A DNA stretch of 64,000 nt from Cupriavidus sp. U2. GTDB lineage: Bacteria > Pseudomonadota > Gammaproteobacteria > Burkholderiales > Burkholderiaceae. The stretch is from the NCBI RefSeq assembly GCF_009663685.2, contig NZ_RCOG02000032.1, positions 854,975-918,974 on the forward strand. The letters are read 5' to 3'. The notes below the pieces were generated by a model, which worked only from the letters and a program-made list of their open reading frames with translations, was not told the origin of the DNA and made no database searches. A program made the position numbers and the translations under genes. Below, in pieces: positions 51,539-60,876 of this stretch. Every line of letters starts with the position of its first letter. The stretch's first letter is position 1.

Positions 51539-51567
51539 CCGTTCAGCCAGCCGCGCACCCACGGCGC

Positions 51568-51595
51568 GGCGGTCCGCTATCATTTGCGGACCGCC
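51568..51595. promoter_or_regulatory. Perfect 10-bp dyad enclosing a -10-like sequence before aacS
   Basis: GGCGGTCCGC at 51568-51577 and GCGGACCGCC at 51586-51595 are exact complements around an 8-base centre TATCATTT. The centre resembles a -10 hexamer (TATCAT), so this could be a repressor operator on the acetoacetyl-CoA synthetase promoter. Alternatively it is an RNA hairpin after ubiD; no T-run follows. Confidence 0.5.
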
Positions 51596-51639
51596 CATCA
51601 CGCCAAGGGCCCGCGTCAGACGGGCCGCGGAGGAGACAC

Positions 51640-53667
51640 ATGACCCTTGCAGGGAAACTGATGTGGACGCCCACGCAGGCGTTCGCCGACGGCAGCCAGC
51701 TGGCCGCCTTCATGCAATGGCTGCGCCGCGAGCGCGCGCTGGATTTCCGCGACTACGCCAGCCTGTGGCAGTGGTCGGTCGCCGATATCGAAGCGTTCTG
51801 GCAAGCCATCGTCGATTATTTCGACGTGCGCTTCGACACACCGGCCAGTGCCGTGCTGGCCCAGCGCACCATGCCCGGCGCGCGCTGGTTCCCGGGCGCC
51901 ACGCTCAACTACGTGCAGCAGGTCTTCCGCCACGCCGGCACGGGCCCGGCCCGCGCACGCACCGCCATCCGCCATGCCGGCGAGGCGCAACCGCTGGCCG
52001 ATATCAGCTGGGATACCCTGGAGGCCCAGGTGGCCTCGCTGGCGCACGCGCTGCGTCAGATGGGCGTGACACGCGGCGACCGCGTGGCGGGCTATCTGCC
52101 GAACATCCCGGCGACCATCGTGGCCTTTCTGGCCACCGCCAGCGTGGGCGCCATCTGGTCCGGCTGCGCGCCCGACATGGGCCAGGTGGCGGTGATCGAC
52201 CGCTTCCGGCAGATCGAGCCCAAGGCGCTGATCGCGGTGGACGGCTACCGCTATGGCGGCAAGTCGTACGACCGCGCGCCGGTCATCGCCGATCTGGTGG
52301 CCGCCCTGCCCTCGCTGACCGATATCGTGATCGTGCCCACGCTGGGCAGCCAGGTCGAGGCTGCCCTCGACGGCGCAGTGGCCGGCCGCCGCGCGAGCCT
52401 GCGGCGCCACGCCTGGGCCGATGTGCTGGCGCACGATGTGCCGCTCCAGGTGGAGCCGGTGCCGTTCGACCATCCGCTGTGGATCGTCTACTCGTCCGGC
52501 ACCACGGGCATGCCCAAGCCCATCGTGCATGGCCATGGCGGCATCGTGATCGAGCAGCTCAAGCTCATGGCGTTCCACAACAACCTGGGCGCCGACGACG
52601 TCTTCCACTGGTACAGCAGTAGCGGCTGGATCATGTGGAATGCCCAGGTGGCCGGGCTGCTGCTGGGCACGACCATCGCGCTGTACGACGGCAACCCCGC
52701 CTGGCCAGACGCCGGCGTGCTCTGGCGTTTCGTCGACGATGCCCGCGTGACGATGTTCGGCGCCGGCGCCGCGTTCTTCACCAGCTGCATGAAGGCGGGC
52801 GTCGAGCCGGCGCGGATTGCCGATGTCTCGCGGCTGCGCGGCATCGGCTCGACCGGCTCGCCGTTATCCGAAGATGCCTACGCATGGATCTACGCCCACG
52901 TCCGCGAAGACGTCTGGCTGGCGCCGATGTCGGGCGGCACCGACTTTGCCGGGTCGTTCGTGGGCGGCTGCCCGGTGCTGCCGGTCTACGCCGGCGAGAT
53001 GCAATGCCGCTGCCTGGGCGCCAAGGTGGAAGCGTTCGACGAGCACGGCCATGCCGTGATCGACGAAGTGGGCGAGCTGGTCTGCACCGAGCCGATGCCA
53101 TCGATGCCGCTGTTCCTGTGGGGCGATGCCGATGGCAGCCGCTACCGCGACAGCTATTTCGACGTGTACCCGAACGCCTGGCGCCATGGCGACTGGATCC
53201 GCATCACGCCGCGCGGCGGGGCCATCATCTACGGGCGCTCGGACGCCACGATCAATCGCCACGGCATCCGCATGGGCACCAGCGAGCTGTACCGCGTGGT
53301 GGAGGAACTGCCCGAAGTGCTCGACAGCATGGTGGTCGATCTCGAATACCTGGGCCGCGAATCGTACATGCCGCTGTTCGTGGTGCTGCGCGACGGCATG
53401 GCGCTGGACGATGCCCTGCGCGACACCATGCGCGCGCGCATTCGCGCGGCGCTGTCGTCGCGCCACGTGCCGAACGAGATCGTGCAGGTGCCCGGCGTGC
53501 CGCGCACGCTGTCGGGCAAGAAGATGGAAGTCCCGATCAAGAAGCTGCTGCTGGGCCACGCGCCGGACCGGATCGCCAATCCCGACGCGATGGCGAATCC
53601 GGACTGCCTGGCGTGGTACTTCGCCTACGCCGCCGACTATCTGGCGCGCCAGCCGCGCGAGGCCTGA
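51640..53667 (+). CDS. aacS: Acetoacetyl-CoA synthetase
   Basis: A 675-residue adenylate-forming enzyme that activates acetoacetate to acetoacetyl-CoA. The ATP motif IVYSSGTTGMPKPIVHGHGG (about residues 282-301), DVFHWYSSSGWIMWN, and the C-terminal lysine region LSGKKMEVPIKKLLLG are as in the acetoacetate-CoA ligase branch; overall length fits. The start at 51640 follows GGAGGAGA; the frame is open far upstream through ubiD but that is a shadow. With phaZ nearby it suggests recycling of PHB-derived acetoacetate. Confidence 0.94.
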   Translation: MTLAGKLMWTPTQAFADGSQLAAFMQWLRRERALDFRDYASLWQWSVADIEAFWQAIVDYFDVRFDTPASAVLAQRTMPGARWFPGATLNYVQQVFRHAGTGPARARTAIRHAGEAQPLADISWDTLEAQVASLAHALRQMGVTRGDRVAGYLPNIPATIVAFLATASVGAIWSGCAPDMGQVAVIDRFRQIEPKALIAVDGYRYGGKSYDRAPVIADLVAALPSLTDIVIVPTLGSQVEAALDGAVAGRRASLRRHAWADVLAHDVPLQVEPVPFDHPLWIVYSSGTTGMPKPIVHGHGGIVIEQLKLMAFHNNLGADDVFHWYSSSGWIMWNAQVAGLLLGTTIALYDGNPAWPDAGVLWRFVDDARVTMFGAGAAFFTSCMKAGVEPARIADVSRLRGIGSTGSPLSEDAYAWIYAHVREDVWLAPMSGGTDFAGSFVGGCPVLPVYAGEMQCRCLGAKVEAFDEHGHAVIDEVGELVCTEPMPSMPLFLWGDADGSRYRDSYFDVYPNAWRHGDWIRITPRGGAIIYGRSDATINRHGIRMGTSELYRVVEELPEVLDSMVVDLEYLGRESYMPLFVVLRDGMALDDALRDTMRARIRAALSSRHVPNEIVQVPGVPRTLSGKKMEVPIKKLLLGHAPDRIANPDAMANPDCLAWYFAYAADYLARQPREA

Positions 53668-53696
53668 ACGGTGATGCCAGCCAGGGGCGCCCGGCG

Positions 53697-54353
53697 TCAG
53701 AACTCCACGTCGAGTTCGCTGATTTCGTCGGGTTCCTCGCGCGCCGCGCCAATCCATTCCTGCATTTCGGGCATGGCCAGGATGGTCTTGCAGAATTCCA
53801 CCAGCGGCGCGTCAAGCTTCACGCCATAGGTGACAAAGCGCGTGACCACGGGCGCATACATCGCATCGGCCACGGTGCGATGCTTGCCGAACAGGTATGG
53901 GCCGCCGTAGCGTTCCAGGCATTCGGTCCAGATCGCGGTGATGCGATCGATGTCGGCCTGCGCCCGGGACCAGACCTTCAGGCCGGGGAAATGGCCCTTG
54001 AGGTTCATCGGCAACGCCGCGCGCAGGGCGGCAAACCCCGAGTGCATTTCGCCGCAGATGGCGCGGCAGTGTGCACGCGCGGCCAGTTCCTCGGGCAGCA
54101 GCCTGGCTTTCGGCTTGATCTCGTTGAGGTATTCGGCAATCGCCATCGTGTCCCATACCGTGACGCCCTGATGCCGCAGGCACGGCACCAGGATCGACGG
54201 CGAGAGCAGCAGGATTTCGGCGCGCACGGCGGGATCGTCGGGCGGCACCAGCACCTCCTCGAACTCCAGCCCGGCAAAGCGCGCCAGCAGCCAGCCCCGG
54301 AGCGACCACGATGAATAGGTCTTGCTGCTGATCGTCAGCGTTGTCTTGGCCAT
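53697..54353 (-). CDS. Glutathione S-transferase family protein
   Basis: A 218-residue cytosolic GST. The N-terminal thioredoxin-fold domain (LTISSKTYSSWSLRGWLLA, with the Ser-rich active-site loop, then SPSILVPCLRHQGVTVWDTMAIAEYL) is followed by the helical domain containing FGKHRTVADAMYAPVVTRF. The substrate is unknown. Start at 54353 follows GGAGGCAAG. Convergent with aacS and divergent from phaZ, so it is its own unit. Confidence 0.92.
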   Translation of the reverse strand: MAKTTLTISSKTYSSWSLRGWLLARFAGLEFEEVLVPPDDPAVRAEILLLSPSILVPCLRHQGVTVWDTMAIAEYLNEIKPKARLLPEELAARAHCRAICGEMHSGFAALRAALPMNLKGHFPGLKVWSRAQADIDRITAIWTECLERYGGPYLFGKHRTVADAMYAPVVTRFVTYGVKLDAPLVEFCKTILAMPEMQEWIGAAREEPDEISELDVEF

Positions 54354-54637
54354 CTTGCCTCCTCCGCCCCCGGGGCGTGACGTCCGCTTGCAGTATCGGT
54401 GCCCGGGACGCGTTCCGCCAGTACGCACCCGGGCGGTGCGGCCGGCGGGCACGTCCGGCACCAGTCCGAAGCGCCCGCTGCTTCGCGCACGATGGGCGCG
54501 CGGTGTTTGCGCCACTCGGTGCACCGCGTGTGATCCGGCGCACCGAACCGATTCCCGATTCGCAACCTGCGTGCCAACATGAACCACGATGGCACATAAA
54601 TTGCGGTGCCAAGGCTCGGAAGTGGGGAGATCGAGCG

Positions 54638-55864
54638 ATGCTTTACCAGGCCTACCAGACATACGCAGACTTGATGCAGCCAGCATGCTCGCTCGCCGAC
54701 ATCACGGCCACGCTGCTGAGCGCATGGCGCCACGGCGACCAATCCGAGCCGCTGCGCTCTCTGCGCGGCGCCTGCGAAGTGCTGGCGCTGGCCCGACTGA
54801 CCCACTACCGCCCGCCCTTCGGCATCGACAGCGTGCGCATTCGTGGCCAGGACGTGCCGGTGGTCGAGGAAGTGGTCACGCGCACGCCGTTCTGCACGCT
54901 GCTGCGCTTTCGCCGCGAAGGCGTGCCGCCGCAGCCGCGCGTACTGCTGGTGGCGCCGATGTCCGGCCACTTTGCCACGCTGTTGCGCGGCACCGCGGAA
55001 ACGATGCTCCGCGACCATGACGTCTACATTACCGACTGGCACAACCCGCGAGACGTCCCGCTGTCACGCGGCCGCTTCGGCTTCGACGAATTCGTGCAGC
55101 ACCTGGTCACCTTCCTGCACGCACTGGGCGGCAACACCCACGTGGTAGCCGTCTGCCAGCCGACAGTGGCCGCACTGGCGGCCGCCGCGCTGATGGCCGA
55201 GGACGGCGACCCGATGCAGCCGCCCAGCCTGACGCTGATGGCCGGCCCGATCGACGCCCGCGTGAACCCCACCCGCGTCAACGAACTGGCCACCAGCCGC
55301 CCCATCGAGTGGTTCGAAAACACGCTGATCGGCTATGTGCCGTGGCGGTTTGCGGGCGCCATGCGGCGCGTGTATCCGGGCTTCGTGCAGCTGATTGCCT
55401 TCATGAGCATGAACCGCGAGCGGCACGAGCAGGCACTGCGCGACCTGTACGCACTGCGCACCCGTGGCGAACACGCCAAGGCCGATGCCATCCAGGCGTT
55501 CTACACCGAGTACTTCGCCACGATGGACCTGACGGCCGAGTTTTACCTGGAAACGGTCAGCCTGATATTCCAGCGGTTCCTGCTGGCGCAGGGCCTGCTG
55601 GACGTGGGCGGGCGGCGGGTGTCGACGCGTGCCATCCGCCGCACGGCGCTGCTGACCATCGAAGGCGAGCGCGACGACATCTGCGCCATCGGGCAGACCA
55701 TGGCGGCACAGGACCTGTGTTCGAGCCTGCGCCCGTACCTGCGCATGCATCACATCCAGACCGGGGTCGGCCACTATGGCGTATTCAACGGCAAGCACTG
55801 GGAGGCGCAGGTGTATCCGCTGGTGCGCGAAACCATCTACACGAGCGACGAGATGCGACGGTAA
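54638..55864 (+). CDS. phaZ: Intracellular polyhydroxybutyrate depolymerase
   Basis: A 408-residue alpha/beta-hydrolase of the PhaZ1/PhaZ-intracellular group that degrades stored poly(3-hydroxybutyrate). The nucleophile is Cys173 in VVAVCQPTVAAL, replacing the Ser of classical lipase boxes, as in the Ralstonia eutropha enzyme. VAPMSGHFATLLRGT forms the oxyanion region, and the C-terminal His is in VGHYGVFNG. No secretion signal. The ATG at 54638 follows GGGGAG. aacS two genes upstream would handle acetoacetate made from released 3-hydroxybutyrate. Confidence 0.94.
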   Translation: MLYQAYQTYADLMQPACSLADITATLLSAWRHGDQSEPLRSLRGACEVLALARLTHYRPPFGIDSVRIRGQDVPVVEEVVTRTPFCTLLRFRREGVPPQPRVLLVAPMSGHFATLLRGTAETMLRDHDVYITDWHNPRDVPLSRGRFGFDEFVQHLVTFLHALGGNTHVVAVCQPTVAALAAAALMAEDGDPMQPPSLTLMAGPIDARVNPTRVNELATSRPIEWFENTLIGYVPWRFAGAMRRVYPGFVQLIAFMSMNRERHEQALRDLYALRTRGEHAKADAIQAFYTEYFATMDLTAEFYLETVSLIFQRFLLAQGLLDVGGRRVSTRAIRRTALLTIEGERDDICAIGQTMAAQDLCSSLRPYLRMHHIQTGVGHYGVFNGKHWEAQVYPLVRETIYTSDEMRR

Positions 55865-55939
55865 GACGCCCGCGCGCGTCCTGCCGCACAAGCCCGACGG
55901 CCCACATGCGCTACGCTTGCGGTTTTCGACGCGCCACGG

Positions 55940-56863
55940 ATGCCGACGATGACCACGACTCAACGATTCCAGGGCCAGGACCTGCTCCGGGTCGGCCACG
56001 ACGACAACTACCTGCTGCTGGCGCCCGCGCACGGCGGGCGGCTGGTGCGCTGGGTGCATCGCGGGCAGGACATCCTGTACTGGCCGGACGATGCCGACTG
56101 GACCCGCGTCGCCAAGATACGTGGCGGCAATCCGCTGCTATTTCCGTTTATCGGCCGGCATTTCGTCGACGGCGAAGCGGGCCGCTGGCGCGACAGTGCG
56201 GGCGCGATCCACGAACTGCCCCAGCATGGCTTTGCCCGTGACCTGCCGTTTTCCGTCTGCGAACTGTCGGCCGACGCGGTCAGCCTGTCGCTGGCATCAT
56301 CGGCCCAGACCCGGCCCGGCTATCCGTATGAATTCGTGTTCACGGCCACCTATCGGCTGGTGCCGGATGGCATCGCGGTCACGCTGCGCACGCGCAATAC
56401 CGGCGACGCCGCGCTGCCCCCGTTGCCGTATTACGCCGGCCATCACTTCTACTTCGCCCTGCCCCATCCGGCGCGCGCGCAGAGCCGCATCGTCATGCCG
56501 CCGGCATCCCGTGTTCGGCAGCAGGCCGATGGCGGCCTGACGGCGCCCGAGCCGGGCGAGCCCGCCTATCGCCTGGACGATCCGCGGCTGCAGGACACCT
56601 TCCATGTGCTGCAAGCCCGCGGGAATGGCGATGCCTGGTCTGTCTGCGTCGAACTGCCGACGCGTACCATCGAAATCGGACTCGATGCCGCCAACACGGC
56701 GCCCTGGTACGCCGTGACCACCTGGACCGAGCGCGACGATTCCGACTTCTACTGTGTCGAGCCTTGGCTCGGCCTGCCAAATGCCATCCACCATGGGCAG
56801 GGATTGCGATGGATACCGGGCGGGGCGGAAGACACCGCCACGTGCCGGCTGACCGTCCGGTAG
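55940..56863 (+). CDS. Aldose 1-epimerase family protein
   Basis: A 307-residue galactose-mutarotase-like β-sandwich protein. LAPAHGGRLVRWVHRGQDIL, NPLLFPFIGR, HGFARDLPF (catalytic-type His), YYAGHHFYFALP with a second His, and the late VEPWLGLPNAIHHGQG with Glu are in family order. It likely interconverts sugar anomers or binds phosphorylated sugars; substrate unknown. ATGs at 55940 and 55949 are both possible. Lies 75 bases after phaZ in the same direction. Confidence 0.88.
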   Translation: MPTMTTTQRFQGQDLLRVGHDDNYLLLAPAHGGRLVRWVHRGQDILYWPDDADWTRVAKIRGGNPLLFPFIGRHFVDGEAGRWRDSAGAIHELPQHGFARDLPFSVCELSADAVSLSLASSAQTRPGYPYEFVFTATYRLVPDGIAVTLRTRNTGDAALPPLPYYAGHHFYFALPHPARAQSRIVMPPASRVRQQADGGLTAPEPGEPAYRLDDPRLQDTFHVLQARGNGDAWSVCVELPTRTIEIGLDAANTAPWYAVTTWTERDDSDFYCVEPWLGLPNAIHHGQGLRWIPGGAEDTATCRLTVR

Positions 56864-56887
56864 CCGTCGGCCACGCTCACACGGCGC

Positions 56888-57388
56888 TCATCGCACCAGA
56901 TGTTCGAAATCGAGCCCGCCGATCAGCACCGTGGCCTCGGCCTGCGTGCGCGAGTGGAAGTCGATCTGCCGGGGTTCCTGCCAGGCATCGAGCTTGGCCG
57001 GCAAGGCATCCAGATACGCGTCGAACCGCTCGACGCCGCCCGAGGCAAACAGGCGATCGACCTCGAAGCTGTCCCACGACAGCGTGATGTCGATCGGATA
57101 GGCATAGCGGCCGCCGTTCGGCCTGGACTCCGCCCAGACGCGCAGGCAGGCGGGTAGGTCCGACGCGGCCGGCGTCTGGATTTCCGCATGCAAGGTGCCA
57201 CGGGACAGGCGCTGCACACGCTCGACAATGCGCGGCAACAGGTCGGAATTGAATCGTTGGGCGGGAACGGGGTGCACGGGCGGGGGCGTCTCGTGTTGGG
57301 ACCAGGTATTGTGCGCCGGTTGGGGCGGCGTGGCCACCGGGCGAGTTCCACCGCACAACCATGCTACAATCCGCCCCCAGTAAGCCAT
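56888..57388 (-). CDS. Hypothetical protein
   Basis: A 166-residue protein I do not recognise. The first 45 residues are Pro/His-rich and low-complexity. The rest is an alternating polar/hydrophobic domain (RFNSDLLPRIVERVQRL, DITLSWDSFEVDRLF, ATVLIGGLDFEHLV) with normal codon use for this genome. The proposed ATG at 57388 would put the start inside the tRNA-Gly promoter, so a downstream GTG near 57277 may be the real start. Convergent with the epimerase gene. Confidence 0.6.
   Translation of the reverse strand: MAYWGRIVAWLCGGTRPVATPPQPAHNTWSQHETPPPVHPVPAQRFNSDLLPRIVERVQRLSRGTLHAEIQTPAASDLPACLRVWAESRPNGGRYAYPIDITLSWDSFEVDRLFASGGVERFDAYLDALPAKLDAWQEPRQIDFHSRTQAEATVLIGGLDFEHLVR
57365..57370 (+). 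promoter_or_regulatory. Probable -10 element of tRNA-Gly
   Basis: TACAAT lies 20 bases before the tRNA and is followed by a GC-rich discriminator, as in stable-RNA promoters. The -35 region is poorly defined. Confidence 0.55.
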
Positions 57389-57389
57389 G

Positions 57390-57464
57390 GCGGGCGTCGT
57401 ATAATGGCTATTACCTTAGCTTCCCAAGCTAAAGACGTGGGTTCGATTCCCATCGCCCGCTCCA
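57390..57464 (+). tRNA. tRNA-Gly (anticodon CCC)
   Basis: A 75-nt cloverleaf including the encoded CCA: acceptor stem GCGGGCG/CGCCCGC, anticodon loop TTCCCAA with anticodon CCC for GGG codons, T-loop GTTCGATTC. It marks the left edge of the accessory region; the integrase gene starts 86 bases beyond, so its 3' half is the probable attachment site. Confidence 0.96.
57430..57464 (+). other. Probable attachment site (attL) in the tRNA-Gly 3' end
   Basis: Tyrosine recombinases of islands commonly target the T-arm and 3' end of tRNA genes. The adjacent integrase and the abrupt change to lower-GC DNA of unknown content support this position. The matching attR repeat is not found to 64000, so the element must extend further or has lost it. 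Boundaries are approximate. Confidence 0.5.
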
Positions 57465-57550
57465 AACTGCATCTAAGCGCCTGATTCCGCAAGGAACTTG
57501 GCTGCCACCGGGGCAACGGCACGCAAGGCTACTACGAAAGCGTAGCCCGT

Positions 57551-59476
57551 ATGGCCGCCAAGCCCGGATATCTCTACCGCCGCCCCAGCGGTATCTACGT
57601 CGTCCGCATCTGCATCCCCACCCGCCTGCGAGCTGCTATTGGCCGTGGTGAAGTGCACATCTCGACCGGTCAACGTGAACTCACGTCGGCTAAAATCTGT
57701 GCCTTCCAAACCCTGGCAGAGTGGAAAGCTCGCCTGCTCAAGCTGGATCGCATGGACGTATTGAAACTGGAAGCCGGCAGCCCCTTGCTTGGCGGCAGTG
57801 GATTTCTGCCGCTGGACACCGCTGCGCAGGCTATCGGCATGACCCTGCCTGCGCTGGCTACCGAAGCGGCCAACCAGGGCGAAGACCTCCATACCTACGC
57901 TGATGGCTGGCACTGCGCCATAGTGGCCGACGTTCGCCAAGTGGAGCGAGACTTTGATGGCTCGCTCTTGCTTGACGACGCGCTTGAGCGTGGCGAAGTG
58001 CGACGACTTTCCCATCAGCATCTCATCTGGCCTGACGCACGCGCGGTAGCCGCCCAGCTTACGGCGACTGGCTCCGCGAGCGAGTGCCATTTCTATCTCG
58101 ACACCGAGCGCCGTCGAGCGGTTTTCCTGGACCACCCTGGGGTAGAAGTGCCTGCGGCCCAAGTGTTGATTCATAAGGCTGCGCTAGAGCGCATCAGAAG
58201 CACTCTACGGGGCCATGTGACACCCGAGATGCTACGGGGCGCCAGAGAGTCCGTTGAGAAGGCGAAGGCCGGCCCGCCGCGCCATAAGTATGCGAGCATG
58301 AAGGCAAGCGAACTTGTTGCCGCGTTCATGAAAGCGAAGCGGGACGACTGGAAAGACGACCACCGCCGAAAGATGGAAACGGAACTGGGTGCGTTCGTTG
58401 AGTTGACGGGCGACCCCGCGCTAGGGGAGTTAGACCGTCCCGCCATCGACCGATACCGCGACCTGCTGCGACAGTTGCCGGCGAACACTTACCTGGCACG
58501 CCGCAGGTTAGGAACGCACCTCTCGCTGCATGAATTGGCGGAGCAGGTTGCAAGTAAAGGCATGCCAACCATGGCAGCGACTACGGTGGATACTTACGTG
58601 CGGCGGCTATCCGAAATGTTCGGCTGGGCCGTGAAGTGCGACTACCTGACGAAGAACCCCGCGCTCGCCGCCGCACCGAAGCGGAAGACAACACGCGAGC
58701 AAGACGAGCGCGATGCGTTCACACCCGACGACCTAGCGCAAATTTTCGGTGCAGACTGGTATAAGACGGGGCGCGGGAACCTGACCACCACTGGGAAGTA
58801 TCAGACCTTCCAGCCGCACTATTACTGGCTGCCGCTTCTTGGCCTCTACACGGGCGCGCGCATCAACGAGTTGTGCCAGCTTTACCTTGACGACGTGCGA
58901 GTGAGCGATGCAGGTGTTTGGTATCTGGATTTCAATCTGGATGGCGCTGACAAGTTGGATGCCGACGAGGCAAGCGACAAGTCTCTCAAAACGGTAAATT
59001 CGAAGCGCCAAGTGCCACTGCATAGCGCCTTGTTGGAGCTTGGCTTTGTGCAATATGTCCAGGCGCTGCAGACCACTGAACACAAGCGCCTGTTCCCAGA
59101 ATTAAAGCTGAGCAAGCAACGGGGCTATGGCAAGGCCGCGACCAGTTGGTTCAACGAGAGATACTTGGGCGAACGCCTGGGTATGAAACGTGACGGGCGG
59201 AAGGTCTTCCACTCGTTCCGCCATACTTTTCTCACTGGAATGTATGCACTCCAACTGTCCGAGAAGACAGTTAATCAACTTTCCGGCCATGCTCGCGGCG
59301 CAACTATGTCCAGCACCCGCTACGGGAAGGACCAGCCCGCCGACGACTTGAAGCCCTATATTGATCGCCTGACGTTTAAAGGCCTCCCTGAGATTGCACC
59401 ATTCGATGTAGCGGCAGGTTTGAACGCACTTAAGGATGCGTTGGGGCGGAAGGTGAATGTGGGCGGCCACTTATGA
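57551..59476 (+). CDS. Tyrosine recombinase / island integrase
   Basis: A 641-residue integrase. The N-terminal arm-binding part begins GYLYRRPSGIYVVRICIPT, as in integrases with a DUF6538 head. A SAM-like core-binding domain lies around 310-395 and the catalytic domain from about 405. Catalytic residues are visible: Arg437 (YTGARINEL), His554 and Arg557 (HSFRHTF), His580 (SGHARG) and nucleophile Tyr591 (STRYGKD). All are intact, so it is probably active. It is larger than phage integrases of 350-420 residues. Placed right after tRNA-Gly, reading away from it. Confidence 0.94.
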   Translation: MAAKPGYLYRRPSGIYVVRICIPTRLRAAIGRGEVHISTGQRELTSAKICAFQTLAEWKARLLKLDRMDVLKLEAGSPLLGGSGFLPLDTAAQAIGMTLPALATEAANQGEDLHTYADGWHCAIVADVRQVERDFDGSLLLDDALERGEVRRLSHQHLIWPDARAVAAQLTATGSASECHFYLDTERRRAVFLDHPGVEVPAAQVLIHKAALERIRSTLRGHVTPEMLRGARESVEKAKAGPPRHKYASMKASELVAAFMKAKRDDWKDDHRRKMETELGAFVELTGDPALGELDRPAIDRYRDLLRQLPANTYLARRRLGTHLSLHELAEQVASKGMPTMAATTVDTYVRRLSEMFGWAVKCDYLTKNPALAAAPKRKTTREQDERDAFTPDDLAQIFGADWYKTGRGNLTTTGKYQTFQPHYYWLPLLGLYTGARINELCQLYLDDVRVSDAGVWYLDFNLDGADKLDADEASDKSLKTVNSKRQVPLHSALLELGFVQYVQALQTTEHKRLFPELKLSKQRGYGKAATSWFNERYLGERLGMKRDGRKVFHSFRHTFLTGMYALQLSEKTVNQLSGHARGATMSSTRYGKDQPADDLKPYIDRLTFKGLPEIAPFDVAAGLNALKDALGRKVNVGGHL

Positions 59477-59602
59477 TTTCTCAATGCATCCCAGTGTCGC
59501 CGAACAGGCAGAATAACTAGCTACTGCCTGTTAGAGCCACGACACCAGACCGGGCCCGGCCATGTTTATACTGCCAGGGGCCGAGACCCGATCCGTCGAT
59601 CC

Positions 59603-59941
59603 TTAGAGCTTGTTTTGCTCCAGTGCATTGTGGATAGCCGCGTTTAGCATGTTCTTCGTTCGGTCCAAGAATGTTGGAGCGACGAGGCTGCCATTCCCGA
59701 CCTTCTTCAATTCCAGATAGTAAGTCGTTGCCGCCCAAGCCACGCTGCAAACAATGCCACCTGGCTGGCGGCCGCGGACCCAAATGCGCCCGAATTTGTC
59801 CCGTTCAACCGTGTGGATAGGTAGCGAGAACTCTGAGTGAAGAGCGGTGAGGCAAATTTGTTGACCGTCCGCCGTCTCCAGGCAGTGCTTAATTTCATCG
59901 ACTAGCGACTGATAGTCGTTGTATTCGTTCTTCACAGTCAT
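59603..59941 (-). CDS. Hypothetical protein of the integrated element
   Basis: A 112-residue soluble protein of unknown family. It begins with an acidic helix (DYQSLVDEIKHCLE), has a central β-rich section with HTVERDKFGRIWVRG, and ends in an Ala/Asn helix. Start lies three bases after the stop of the 103-residue gene upstream, so the pair is translationally coupled. Lower GC and different codon choices from the host genes around it suggest foreign origin. Last gene of the minus-strand run, convergent with the integrase. Confidence 0.65.
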   Translation of the reverse strand: MTVKNEYNDYQSLVDEIKHCLETADGQQICLTALHSEFSLPIHTVERDKFGRIWVRGRQPGGIVCSVAWAATTYYLELKKVGNGSLVAPTFLDRTKNMLNAAIHNALEQNKL

Positions 59942-59944
59942 CTC

Positions 59945-60256
59945 TTATACTGACGCGGGCGATGCCGCAGTGAACTGGATTTCGTAGCCTTGCTTGTGGC
60001 CCACAAATACGTCGAAGATCCACCCATTCACCTGCCAGGGAAACTGCACGTTATCCAATCGGTCGCCTGAGCCTTGATAGCACGACAGCCAGATCAGGCC
60101 TTCCTGGTCAAAATGGACGCCTGTGAGGAAGTAGGACATCGTTTTGTCCTTAGTGCTGATGGCGCGAATGCTGCAGTTTGGCGTGCCAAGCTGCATTTCC
60201 CTTAGGCGGCGCTTGAGCGAAGAATACAGCGCGGAATTGACGTCCCTCAGACCCAT
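59945..60256 (-). CDS. Hypothetical protein of the integrated element
   Basis: A 103-residue protein of unknown family with a very good ribosome-binding site (TAAGGAG). It has a basic N-terminal helix (SSLKRRLREMQLG) and a β-rich remainder with several Trp residues (LIWLSCYQGSGD, QVNGWIFDVFVGH). No signal peptide or membrane segment. Coupled to the next gene by a three-base gap. Could be a nucleic-acid-binding accessory protein, but nothing in the sequence proves it. Confidence 0.68.
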   Translation of the reverse strand: MGLRDVNSALYSSLKRRLREMQLGTPNCSIRAISTKDKTMSYFLTGVHFDQEGLIWLSCYQGSGDRLDNVQFPWQVNGWIFDVFVGHKQGYEIQFTAASPASV

Positions 60257-60293
60257 ACGGGCTCCTTATAGAAGGGTTGTGAATATGCCTGCA

Positions 60294-60704
60294 TCAGGCG
60301 CAGGCAGTCGGATCGTTGATCGCCTTGAACACGGCGTCGATGCGATCTTTCCACATCGAGCTGCCGTAGTAGCTGTAGCCCTTGAAGTCGATGGCGCTGG
60401 CACCCATCGCCTGGATGTCGACGACCATGTAGACCGAGCGCATCTGAGGACCGAAGGCCGTCTCTGTGATGGTGATCTTGGTGCGATCAGGCGACAGCAC
60501 CACGCTGCCCACTGGCTGGCATTCGCCAGCGTAGGCTGCGATGTTGGCGTAGGCCTGGTCGATCGACTTTTGGATGCGTTGCTCCCGCCGCAGGTTCTCA
60601 GGCTGACGCACGTCGGCATTCGTCGTTGTGGTGAAGGCAGGCGCGCAAGCCGACAATCCGATGACCAAATGCACAGCACCAAAACACAAGCTCAAACGTT
60701 TCAT
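60294..60704 (-). CDS. Putative lipoprotein of the integrated element
   Basis: A 136-residue protein whose signal sequence ends in a lipobox, VIGLSAC, so the Cys would be lipidated. The mature part has a helix (LRREQRIQKSIDQAYANIAA), a Cys (GECQPVGS) and a late β-section (MVVDIQAMGASAIDFKGYSY) with a second Cys at the end. No family recognised. Start at 60704 follows AAGGAT. Small lipoproteins on phages and islands often act at the cell surface, for example blocking superinfection; that is speculation here. Confidence 0.7.
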   Translation of the reverse strand: MKRLSLCFGAVHLVIGLSACAPAFTTTTNADVRQPENLRREQRIQKSIDQAYANIAAYAGECQPVGSVVLSPDRTKITITETAFGPQMRSVYMVVDIQAMGASAIDFKGYSYYGSSMWKDRIDAVFKAINDPTACA

Positions 60705-60876
60705 CAGAATCCTTCTATAAGGTTTCGTCAAAAAACCTGCCCGTTAATGATTGGTGTGGATTCGCGGAAGTCTTTTTTTTCTAAGACTCCTGCCCTGTCC
60801 AACCTGGCAACGTAAGTCATTGATGACTTACTGTAAGACGGAAAGGCAAAGCACCAGCCTTCCCTTTCCGCCCTAC

